A stretch of DNA of 64,000 bases from the NCBI RefSeq assembly GCF_000208865.1, contig NC_018392.1, positions 3,027,348 to 3,091,347 of the forward strand, read 5' to 3'. The notes under the pieces are model-generated. The model was not told the DNA's origin. It searched no databases and was given only the letters and a program-made list of their open reading frames with translations. The stretch comes from Neospora caninum Liverpool (lineage: Eukaryota; Apicomplexa; Conoidasida; Eucoccidiorida; Sarcocystidae). How positions within the stretch are numbered: the first letter of the stretch is position 1; every line of letters starts with the position of its first letter. The position numbers were made by a program, and so were the translations under genes. This document shows, piece by piece, positions 1 to 11,500 of the stretch.

Positions 1-876
1 GACGCCTCCACTGACCGACAGGAAAACGGCCACAGCGGGAACGGGGACACAAAGCTGTGTGCGGTCCGCGCCACGGAGGACTTGAAGGCTTCGGAAGTGA
101 AACTGAAGATTCGTTCGGAAAACTCGAACCCTCAAGATCCCAACAGCGCCGCCTTCCTTCGTTTCCAGGTCGGGGACTTGGAGATACGGGAGAGATCAAT
201 GTTGTCTTTGTTCTCCCACTGTGTCTCCCAGGCGTTCTTCGATGAACTGCGAACGCAACAGCAGCTCGGGTACGTTGTCCATGCCCACCGCAGTTTCCAG
301 CTGCGGTCTCAGGGAATGGATTTTTTTGTCGCCGGCTCGAAGTTTTCCGCGGATCTCATGGCCACGCGGATCGAGCGCTTCGTTGAAAAGTATATCGGTT
401 CGCTGCGCCACATCGACGCCGTTTTGTCCGACTCCCTCTTTGAGAAACACCGCGCAGCACTTATCAGCGAACTGAAGGTTCGGCCGCAAAACGTGTTTGA
501 AGAGGCGCAGCGGTACGCGCAGGAAATCAGCACGAGGCACTTCCTGTTTGATCGGCGTGAACGGACGGTCGCCGAACTCGCCAGTCTAGAGAAGAACGAG
601 TTCCTTCGCTTCATTCTCCACCGCCTCCGGCCTTCGCCTGTTCTGCTCCTCTGCATCGACAGACAGGCTGCAGCGAGTGACCTCGCCTCTCGCGAAGGAC
701 AGGCCGCGGGCGAAAACGGCGAGAGCCTCCAGACGGAGACTCAAAGAGAGGCTCAGAAGCGGAGGGCGAGCGAATCTCAGCCGGAAAAAAGCAATCTGTT
801 TGAGGGGTGGACGGACGTCCCCGCTCCACGGGAGTTGCGGAATTACGCAACCCGCACGTTCGCGATGCCCAAGTGA
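1..876 (+). CDS. M16-family (insulysin-type) metalloprotease, C-terminal part only
   Basis: The frame is open from the first base of the window to a TGA at 874-876, so this is the 3' part of a gene that begins upstream. The peptide carries the hallmark of the inactive C-terminal half of M16 peptidases of the insulin-degrading-enzyme type: a stretch reading FDELRTQQQLGYVV (about 234-279), followed by an amphipathic region with FEEAQRYAQEISTRHFLFD. In insulysin the equivalent RTxxQLGY segment closes the substrate chamber. The zinc-binding HxxEH half would lie outside the window and cannot be checked. The extreme C-terminus (about 670-876) is charged, Glu/Arg-rich and less conserved. Coccidians have several M16 proteins (toxolysins, insulysin-like); I cannot say which this is. 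It converges on the TTL-like gene on the other strand. Confidence 0.85.
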   Translation, partial: DASTDRQENGHSGNGDTKLCAVRATEDLKASEVKLKIRSENSNPQDPNSAAFLRFQVGDLEIRERSMLSLFSHCVSQAFFDELRTQQQLGYVVHAHRSFQLRSQGMDFFVAGSKFSADLMATRIERFVEKYIGSLRHIDAVLSDSLFEKHRAALISELKVRPQNVFEEAQRYAQEISTRHFLFDRRERTVAELASLEKNEFLRFILHRLRPSPVLLLCIDRQAAASDLASREGQAAGENGESLQTETQREAQKRRASESQPEKSNLFEGWTDVPAPRELRNYATRTFAMPK

Positions 877-2561
877 AGCGACGGCTCCGTTCCTTGCCAT
901 CTTCTCGTCGTTTTCCCGGTGCGAAAAAACGCGCGAGAAAAGCGCCACGCACGGGACACACTGAGGTAGACGTCCTCTGCAGGCTGCGGCTTCCCCTGCT
1001 TTCCCTTCTAGAGCGACGATGGAAGGGCAAAACTCGGGCGAACGTTGTCTTAGTGCGGCTGCCTTTGCTTGCACACGTGCCTGTTCTTCGCGGGTCTTCC
1101 GCCGGATCCCGAGAAGGCTTCCCGTGACCGGGTCCTTCAGGGCGGATTTGTTCTTGGTATTTTTGTTCCGGCTCAGATGGCCAAGGACGCGGCTTTATTC
1201 AAAGCGCATCCAGAGCGACTGTTTTTTGTATCCTTTGTACACTTTCCCTTGTAATCCTCAGAGCCGATTCTTCAACCTTGCCGTTTCCCCTTCTCCGCGT
1301 TCCCTTCCGTTTTCCAGTGCGAACCCGATGTCTCTTCCGTTTCCATTTGTCGCGCCGCCGTAGGTTGCCGGTTTCGGCTTCTTTTCACGTCCAGCGGGCC
1401 TCTCTGTGCGCCTCTCTGGCGATGTCGAAAAACTTACTCCGGCACAAAGTGGAAGCATGTACTTTCACTCTATTCCTCTGCGGTATCCAGGCAGAATAAC
1501 CGCCCTTCTCGGTACAGGCTGGGCGTCCCTCGCTCTTGACTACGCCTCGTCGTTCTGAGCGGTTTCTCCTGAGGCTGTTGTTGCCACACCGATCTAAGAA
1601 TCGCCTCCACATGGACTCTATGTGCTGGCGTGCCGTCGACAGGAAATATGAACCCTCCCGTTAATTTTAGGTTTTCGTATCGGGGAGAAAGTGCACGCCG
1701 AAGCAGCAAATGCAGAGTATCGCACGTGCGCCTGTGGGAAGTGAACAGGCGATGGGTGGAGGCAGACTGTTCCACACGAGCTGTCAAAGAAAAAAGGCAT
1801 AACGTTTCAGTTCGCGTCCTCTTTATCGTTTAGCTATTAGAAGGGAGGACAGAGCGGCCGTCGCTTCCTTCCACGTCATGTCATCTGTTTATCCGGGACA
1901 CGGAGGAGGCGAGTGTAATTTTGGCGACGACAGGAGCGCGGAGAAGTCGCCCACTTTGCCTGGTCTTCCAAGTGTTTTTGGGGGTGGAGCGCCCCAGTCA
2001 ACTTTGTCCGAGAAGAGCAAGAGAAACTGGATGACGGCCACAGTTCGTTTGGTTCGGAAACAAGCACGGGGAAACAGACTGACACATGTGACAAGAGCCA
2101 TACATATAAGGCAACAACGTACAAGAAACAACACTATCAGCAAGAGCCGACGGCCCTAACGCCATGCGGGTGACACAGCCACTGCAAACCCTAAACCCTA
2201 GATCTGTGGATTCTATGTTGAGTCACCGCTCCCCTCGCTTCACACGGACCGCTCTAGGCTTCGTCTTCCCTTGCACTTTCTTATCCGCTGCCGGTTTCTC
2301 TGGGACGACAGACACCTTTTCGCCTCCTTCCCTCCGGCCAAAGTGGCCGGGTTCAGGTCTCGTGGGGGGCAAGGGGGGGGGGATGCCGCCAGATGTTGGG
2401 ACGATGCGTCACGTGTTGAGAGCCACAGAAGCAGCCGGTGGATCTCAGCCTTCTTGATTTCTCTGGCCCTGTCCGAGGCGATGCGAGCCCCCAGGTCCAC
2501 AGCGCCTCCCCGCACGTCCGTTCGGCCAAAACCCGCTTGCAGTGCCAAAATAACGCGGCCT
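877..2561. other. Convergent intergenic region with probable 3' UTRs
   Basis: This lies between two converging genes, the M16 protease (+) and the TTL-like gene (-). I see no coding exon here: the open stretches lack recognisable domains and plausible splice partners. It presumably holds both 3' UTRs. The only distinct element is a short telomere-like motif, listed separately. Confidence 0.6.
2186..2200 (+). repeat. Short telomere-like motif (two CCCTAAA-type units)
   Basis: The bases read AAACCCTAAACCCTA, two tandem units of the TTTAGGG complement. TTTAGGG is the telomeric repeat of coccidia and of plants. Two units are too few to be a functional telomere. This could be chance, a relic of double-strand-break repair, or a telo-box-like protein-binding site. 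Confidence 0.5.
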
Positions 2562-5500
2562 CTACACACTCCCGCCCTGGAGCATGACGCAGTAGTTGTG
2601 GTAGTCCCAGCGCAGTTGGAAGTAGTCGACGAGCCTCTCCATCGCCTCGCGTCTATCCTCTGGTGGGACGTGCCGACACACGTACTCCCCGACGTCGGGC
2701 CATGCGGCGCAGAAGCCTTCATACCAGGCGGGCGTTTCGGGTGCGGGGGTGCGAGCGTGGGTGGTTTTCTCAGTCAGCGCCGCGAACCCAGTGCCTTCCT
2801 TCGTCCTCGCTTTTCCCTCTAAAGGTCCAGCAAGGGACCCAAGGCCTTCATCTTCTCCAGAGAAGAGCTTGCGCCGAAGCCGAGTCGGCAAGGAAGTCAG
2901 GCGTCTGCCGCTGTCGAAGCCTCGGCGACCGTCTTGGGACTCGGACCTCGACGTCCCCGTGTCTGTGGGAAGACAGCCGTCTCCGAGATTGAGAGAAGCG
3001 GACCTGCGGTCGCCTTCGCCTTCACTCAACTGTCCAGAGGCATCCGGCCTGTTCCCGTCCGACCCTACAGTTCAAGGGGTAAAAACAGAAACAGACATGG
3101 TCCTTTTTTGTCGCTCGCGACAAGTGTCTCAAGGACGGTCGGCACGTGGTCAATTCCTGGAAAAACGGGCGTCGGCTGAGCCGATGTGAAACAGAGCCTT
3201 TCCACAAAATGCACCCAAAAACGCCCCTCTCGCGCCGCACGACCGCTGTGTGTGGCTGTCTAGACCCCGCTCGAACGACGCGATTTTACGCCACAACGTG
3301 CTGAAACGATCCCTAGGTATACCCCTGCATCACCTCGACGAGAGCTCAGCCATGTCCCCGCCGTCTGGTGCACCACCCACGAACTGCCCACCAGACTGGC
3401 CACCAGCGAAGCACGCGATCCGCTCGGGTCCTTCGCTGCCGATAGAATCTTCCGCAGTGGACGAGACATGCGACAAAAGGATCAGGACAGTAAAGAAAAA
3501 GGCGGCACCACGCAGCAAGGGCCACGTTCATTCACATGCATTTGACAAGACGCAGACTGCAGCCAGATCAGAGAAAGCGGATCCTGTCGGGCAAAGGGTG
3601 GAAAAATGACGCTCCGCCTGACACGTTGCATTTCCTGGGGATTCAACAGGACTTACCCAGTCGGGAAAGGAGACACTCCGGGCCTCTTTCCTGTCCCTGA
3701 GGAGGTTCGGCAACAGTCTCCGTCTCTGTGCTTCTCGACGAGTAGCGGCGTTCGTCTTCTGATGCGATTCCCTCCACCAAGGCTGGCGAGCGGTGTGCCG
3801 TTTTTGACGTTTTCCGTTTCAAAGTGCCCTGTTTCGAAATCGGAAGAGCCAGTCTCTCCTCTTCTTCCACCTTCCTTAGCGCCTCCTCGAGGTCCTTCGC
3901 GAAGGCGATCTGCGAGCGCAAAGTGCCGTCAACGCGCCTGTCCGCCGCGAGCACCTCTGCCTTCTCAACGCCGCCCCCAAGAAGAGAAACGGACAGCGCG
4001 TTCGAGTACCCCTTTTCTCGGGTCGGGTTCAAGAACGCCTCCAGAAGCTTTGCTTTTGAGGGCAGAAACGGGAAGCAAATCAGCGCAATGGACTCAAAAA
4101 CGTACCATGTCTCCAACAGCCCCAAGCCGTAAGACGATTCCTGCATCTGGAGCTGCTTCCTCACCGACTGGAGGTGATAGTACCACAGCGCCTCGACATC
4201 TGGAAGCCCGAGGCGCCTTCGCCGCTCGTGCGGGAGAAGGGCGACGCTCGGCATTCTCGATACCGACGCGGTGGAACTCGAGGCAGCGCCCAAGGGCATT
4301 TGCCCACCGGCGCCGAGGCGCGGCCGCTGGAGACCCGGAAACACTTGGCTTGGCCCCCCCGCCGGCCCTGCGGCGAGCAGAGACTTCGTGGAGACCGACG
4401 ACAGGAGCGAAGAGCCGCAGGGGAGCACCGCTTCGTTGCCTTGCAAATGAGCTCTGCTGTTGCTGCGGCCAAACGCAAAGGACTGGCCCGCGTCGTTGCT
4501 GTAGCTTCGCGCCTGTGTGGGGTGCGTGTGCGAAGGAAAAGCGGAAGAACGCACGCCCGAGCGGCACCCTGGACGAGGCGGATTTCCGATGGGAACTTGA
4601 ATCTGAAGTGACAGCAGAAACACCAGCCTCAGGGTGCGGAGCACGTCACAAAAGCTGTCGCACGCGAGCTTTTCCAGAGGTCTCCCTCGCCGGCGGGAAG
4701 TCAGGGGCGTGAACGAGCTATACACACACCCACAGCTTCGAAGTCATCAGCTTCAAAGACATCTGAGAGCTGACGCACGGCACCCGTTTTTCGGCGGCCT
4801 CTGTTCCCCAAAGTGTTTAGACTTTTCAGGTTCTTCGCGGGAAGCGTCCCTCGTTACCCTTGTCTACATTTTTCCACCCTGATTTCCGAGTAGGATTTTC
4901 TGGTCGGAACGGCTCTCAGCTCGAGTTCATCGATCGCGCAAAACAGCCCGGCGGGGCTTCACCCCCGTTCAAAATCTCGTCGTGCTTGTGTAGCATACCT
5001 TTCGCAAGATATCTGGAAGTTTCACAATGCGGCACGCTTCGAGAAGACCTGCTCGTTGCAGCGTGATACCTTTCGGAAACTTGATGAGTCGTTCGAAAAG
5101 CAACTGAAATCGGAGGACACTCGTGGTCTCCGCCACAAGCGCGTTCACTGACGACGCAAGATCGATCCAGCAGTGCTGTGGCTTCGCGTGTTCCCCAGAC
5201 AGCGGGCGGAGGATATCCTGTAGAACAAAAGGGAGGACTGGAACCGTCCATCCACGCCCGTTGCCTTTTCTCCGAATTTTTTACGACCGCGACAGTGGCG
5301 CCCACACCCTGCTGCCGCCAGAACTTCTCGACGACACAGGCCGGTCTCTCTACGGAACTCGCCGGGACCTGTCCCGCTCGCCTGACGGTCTAGACACCGA
5401 CGGACCAACGCGCTTACGCATACACACGTGCATATATACATCTTTATGCGCTGAAACTAAAACCGCGGACATCGGACTATGCATCGACTCACGGCCGTCT

Positions 5501-8500
5501 CAATCCGATAAGGCCGCTCCAACACGGCTGTCGGGAAAACCATGATGAAAAAACTGTTGCATCAGACACTTGGATGTGAGCACTGCGTCCGGCATATATA
5601 CATATATATACATATATACGCTCAGGCGTACCTAGATGCACAAACGCTTGCGTCTGTGTCTTCTCCATGTGGCGAAAGAGCAAGGGGAACAAGAGGCTAT
5701 GTGCTGCATGGGTTGATGACGGTAGGAGCCGACAACAGGTCCGCCTGGTGCTTACCTTGTGAAGTTTTGTGTAGGACGCTTTGACCGCAGATTGCACTTT
5801 CTTTGCCGCCATTCGATCTTTCCGGAGGAAGGGTTTGTAAGGACCGGGCGGGAATTTCTTTTTCCCGTCTTCCGTGGCGCTGTCGCGACTGGTTGCGCCT
5901 CCGACGCCTTTTTCTCGCGAACTCGCAAACCGCAAACCCAAGACGTTGAAGCCGTCCATGCACTTTTCCATTTCTTTGTACGCGACGTCGAGCCAGTCAA
6001 GTTCGCAGGCAAGCTGCTCGGCCTCAGGAAGGGCGTCGGGTCTCGCAGTCGCGAGAACCGAGGCCTGCAGCGCTTCCTCTGGAGACGAGCTCGAGGAAGG
6101 CCAGGCGTTCTCGCGTTCCTCCAAACTGTCCAAAGGCGTGCGGGGCGAAGGCGTTCTCGGCTGCGACGATTGAAGCGGGAACGACGCGGTGCTTTGAGTC
6201 AGCGAAGACCCATCGTCACGGCACGAGAGGGGCGACGTCGGCGTCTCGGCGGTTTCCACCGAGGCCGAGCGAGACAGCGACAGAGCGGAAACTGAAAACT
6301 GGCCGTCCTTGCCTTGCTCCATAATGTCGACTTCCTTCGTTTCGAGGTCTGGTTTGGCTGAGCCGGTATCCCGCTCGTCGGCCGCCCGAGTTGGTTCTCT
6401 TCCTCGGCGTCCCGTTTCACTGTGCGCCCTCGCCGCCTGCATGCGTCCCCTCGAACGACTTCTGTGTTCGCTTCCAGACTCAGACGCGTGGGAAGCAACG
6501 GCTCTTTTTCGGCTCGGCGCCCTCGAACTCGACGTGGTCGTGAGGCGGGAAGTGAGTCCGTGCGAAAGAGCGGACGATTTCCTTCCCTCGCGTTCTCCAG
6601 CACTTCTGCCATCGCCGTTTCCCCAGCGGCCAGGCTCCTTCCCGACCGGACGAGGCTCCGGCGAGAGACACATTCTGGCCGGGGGCCTTAAAACGGTTCC
6701 TGCCGACTCCCCACATGCGACGAGAGCCGCCTGAGAAGACAAAGGGGGATGCGCGACAACAACTGGGTCTCTGGAAAGCAACTCTCCTCCCACTGACATG
6801 TCTCTGGACCCTCCTGGACGCCTCTGCCCAAAGTTCTCCTTCCTGGGGAAAGCGGTCGAAACCCCTAGAGTCAAAGGACGGGGGGACGCAGACGCGAACA
6901 GACATGCAAACTCATGCATAAATATGCCGACGGAGCGTGGGTATGCTATCGAGGCCGCGGTAGTGAACCTTCCGTAGATCGGTGTCCGGTTCCCAGAGAC
7001 AGGAAACTGCAGTGTCTTGGAGATACCGCCACAGACAGCATTAGAAACGCGCGGGAGAGAGCGGAACTTCACAGGGAGAAAGGTAGCTACAAACAAGACA
7101 GCAGGAAACGCTACGCGCACGTGGCCCGAGTGTGGCGCTCGACGCACACGCCGCGATCGTGTTTCTGATTCCCGTTGAGCACTAGAGACAAACGCATTTC
7201 CAATCGATGTGTCCCGAGGTCTACAAGCAGAAAAAAGGTTTTCTGTGCAAGAAGGGCGGATCTCGCGAAGCGAATAAATCCTGCCACGTGCTCGCCTCTT
7301 ACCAGAGAAGAGCCTCCCGACGTCCCCATGTGTGCGAGGAATGCCCGCACCTTTTCGACCGCTTGTTCCATGCCGAGTTCAACATCTCCGTGGATGTCGT
7401 CAGCAGCTTCTTCTTCCGATTTCTGGGTTGTGCGCCTCTCATTCACCCCGGCATCTCTCGGCGCTTCGCCCCTCCTTGCCGATCTCATGTCTCTCTGGTC
7501 TGCGAGGGATTCAAGGGTGCCTTTTCCTCTGTCGCGTCGAGACGCAGCGGAAGAGCTTCGTTTCCCCAAGCGTTTGGAGGCGCGGACAGATGCTGCGCGC
7601 TTGACACACAAGCCTCCCTCCCGGTCTTCACGTCTCGCTTCTCTCACTTCTTTCCCCGGCAGCGTGGTGGCCAAGTTGCTGCTCTCCAGGCGCCTTATTC
7701 CCCCCTCTCCGCCGTCAACCGGACCACTCCCCGAGGCAGGTTGGCAAGGCGCACCTGACGCGTCCCCCTCCCTCGGCGTCCCCTGTGCTCGCCCCGTGGC
7801 CGCTCCCTGCGCCAAAGGCGAGTCCGCACCTGACGTAGCTTGTGCGCACTGCGCGGCAGCGCCTTCGCCACGGCCTGCAGAACAGAAAGAGTCGCTGGAT
7901 CTGTCCCGGCTGGGGACAGACGGCGTGGCGCTGGAGACTTCGGGGCTCGTTGTTTTCGGCTGGGAGAGCCCGCGGGTAGCTAGAGAACTTCTGGAACCCG
8001 AAGCGCGGAGCGCTCCGCGAGAGGAATGCGAGACAGGAGGCGTCGAAGAGGAAACGCGGGAGGCCTTCCCTTTCTCGACAACTCCCGCAGCGCCGCGACG
8101 ACGGTGCTGGAGCAGAAGGCGGTAGGCCAGGCCAAGGCCCTCAGACACCACCGGCTCCTTGATGTGACGGTCCATTGCGCTCTCCAGTTGGACGTCGATG
8201 CCTTCATACTGGAAAACACGCACAGCGAGCGAGGCGCGAGACCAGATGGCGACTGCAGCCGGTGTGCGGGGGCCAGGGGGAAAAGGGAATTGCGGGGAAA
8301 CGGACGAGAAGGGAGACGAGCGTAAACGACCGACGTGACAAACTGCCTTGGAATCCTTTTTTTACCTTCTTGGCGTGTTTTTCCGAAAGCCACAGAAACG
8401 AGGAGCGGGATGGCGATAACGAGCGAAAGGTGGAAGCGCAAAGGCAGAAAAGGGCGTGCGGTCCTGACGGCCTTCGAGGGACGTACCTTGCTGTCGAAGT

Positions 8501-11500
8501 AGTCAATCCGAAGACTCGGATTGGAGTTGACTTCCAACAGCCAGCATTTTTCATGGGTGTCAAGAAGAATGTCTAAACCAAGAAGTTGGAAACACCGTGA
8601 AGGTTCAGTGTCTTTCACTTTGTAGACGTGGCGGTACCGCAGATTCAGCCACGGATAGAGACAGACGACCGTCCTGGCGGTGATGGATTTAATCTGATCC
8701 CACACGTTCACGATGTTAACTCCTGAGCAGATGAGGCAGGCCACAAGCAACACGGTGGCAGCATAACAAGTCGCGCGGCGCGAACGAGGGTGTGGAAAGC
8801 AAAGGGAGGCAGCATTTCGCCACTGCAGATCGGCGGCCGCCTACCCTCTGTCGAGCTCGAAGATAACAGAATAGGTAGCCCCCTTCATGGAAATCAAACG
8901 TGCTGCAGTGTACCAGCCGAGAAAAACTCTAGATCTAGCGTGCATGTACAGCTGCGGCGACGGTTGCGTTGATATAGCGGTTATCCCTTCCCTATCCCTA
9001 CCGTCTTTAGCCAGATCTTCGAGGACGTCCTTTAGCATGCGCTTGCTGTTGCTGTCGTCGTGGAGATCCGTGGATCGGACAAAAGAAGTCGTGTTGTCTT
9101 TATTAATCGAGTAATTCGTCAAGTGCATGAAAGGGTTGTCGATATTCCGGCGCGTCGGAGCTCGATACTGCTCTGTACAGAAGCGGGCCATGCCGAGCTT
9201 GGAAATGTAGGCCTGAAAAGCAAACGAACCGGAAACGAACAAAGCACGACATGCAGATGAAGTTCTCTGGACGGATCCTGATCGAGAAGAGAGACACATG
9301 GCGTGGCAGCATTTGACTCGGGGGGGGCGGCTCATTATGGCCAGCTATCTGCTGTTGCGTTTGTCTTCCCTCGTTTTCATCGTGGATGAAATTCGCCGAG
9401 GAGGCGCCACCGTGCTGTTTCCGTCCGAAGGGCAAGTTCGCTATTCGCAGAGTACTGCGCCNNNNNNNNNNNNNNNNNNNNNNNNNNNNNNNNNNNNNNN
9501 NNNNNNNNNNNNNNNNNNNNNNNNNNNNNNNNNNNNNNNNNNNNNNNNNNNNNNNNNNNNNTCACGAGTCGCCATGAGCGGGCACTTCCATCAGCAGCCA
9601 GTTATTCCAGGCGCCCTCTACGCTCCGCCATAGAAAACGTGCCTGACCCGCTCCCACGGCATCTCCCTATCCGGCAGTCAGCGTCCACATCTGCTGCACC
9701 CATTAGCCACAGGAGACAAACCGAGAAGCGATTCGATCTCACCAGCCGCCGCGGCCCCACCAACATACGTGGAACTATAACTACCGGAGGAGACTGCGAG
9801 CCGGGTGTGACGCTAGGACAGATACCACCGCCGCGGGATCGATACAGGTCACGTCACACGCATCGAGCGGGGGCCCGGGGGGGTTCTCTCGGGAGTCAGA
9901 CGAAGCCTCCCGAGCGCCACCATACGCAGGCTGCCTCCTCACATCAACGCGAACATCTACCTCGGGGGGGGGGGGGGGGGCTAAGGCCACTCTACACGCC
10001 ACGAATCCCCTGTGCGCGTGGTGTTTTATTCGTCACTTGCCAACTTGCCGATTCGAGGCCAAAGCTGAACTCGGCTCTGTATCCTCTTCCAGGGTTACAC
10101 CGCATCTGTAACGCCTTCGCTACCACCTACGCCTCGTCCCTTGGGAGAGTTCGAAAATATCACGCTCCTGTGGCTCTGCGTCATTCTCACCTTGGGCGTT
10201 CCGTTGACAGAGAAGAGCATGCAATAGATTCGGAAGTCGAACTTTCGCTTGTTCATCAGGTACGGGTTGTGAACATATCTCTGCATGATATAGTTGCCGT
10301 CGCCTCTCAAAACCATCGCGTCGATATCTTTGAACCGGCTGACGAGCTGGACACCGTTTCCCATCGCTCCCCCATCCGGTTTGAGAATGAAGACCTCTTG
10401 GTTTTTGTTATGAAGGATCCGCTTTATTACATCTGAAAGCATGGGGGGACGGGGAGAGCAATCATGCAACACGAAGGCAATCGAATCAAAAGTCTGAAAG
10501 AAAAAACCAAACTGGCAAAGCCTCGTTCCTCCCTTCTGTGGAGACTGCCGCAACGTCCTCCAGAGTGGGATCCGGTCCGGATCGGAGAAAAAGAGCCAGA
10601 GATGCAACTAGAGCGACAGTGAGACAGCTCTTGTAGGACATGCATCGCACGTGGCGCCAAGCGCACAAAATCACGCGTGGAGGGCAGCAGCCGCGAATCT
10701 CTTTAACCGAGGAACCAAATGGCAGACTGCTCACCAACAGCTTCTCCGCATCACGGGGATTTTTTCTACTGCACAGGCGACTTACCCCGGTCCTCGGGCA
10801 AAGACCAAGTTTCTGGTGAGAAATCAAAGAGATCGGGGTACAGCTGCTGATACAAGGACAGAATTCGAGAAAGCATCCTCTTCTTCGTCATGTCCCACAT
10901 GCCGGGGAAGCGGTTAACAAGTTGCAGTGGCTTCATGAACTGGAGGTGCTCGTGGTCGGGGACAGAGCCCCCGAGCCACACAATGTTCCCTGAAAGAAGA
11001 CAGCAATGGAGGTCCGCACAGAACACAGATTTCCGGTTCATACTCCTTTCTGTGGCGGCAGGCTCCTCATCGAACCCATAAGCTGAACGAACGTAGACAG
11101 AAAAAAAAGCTGGGTCTTTTCTAAAAAGACGGTCGGATCGTGGCGTGAGCAGAGAGGGGCAGGACGCTGAAAAGGACACACCATTTCGTTATCCTGAGAA
11201 GCTTGCCGAGCCTTTTTCCCTGTATTCGCCTGAGACAACTTCTGTGCAAAAGGCTACGCACATGAAGAACTGCAGACACAAGCGCCTTGTCACGCGGTGT
11301 CTTCCCCCGCAGCCGAGTGTCTCTCACCTTTGGTAGAGACCTGGTCTTGCCGACTCCAGCCGAGGCGGTGACCAATAGTGTTGATCAGTGGCCTTTCGGC
11401 TCTGCACATCTTTGTGTTCAGAACGACTTCGTTCCAGGGAATAGCGCAGGCCATGGTCCCTCGAAGTGCGTTGTCTTCTCCCTTCCGGCCTGGTTCCCCG

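Noticed and set aside
3606..4712. 368-codon plus-strand frame opposite the TTLL gene
   Set aside because: It overlaps a well-supported, phase-consistent minus-strand exon (4602-3657) and reads as Arg/Pro/Ser-rich noise.
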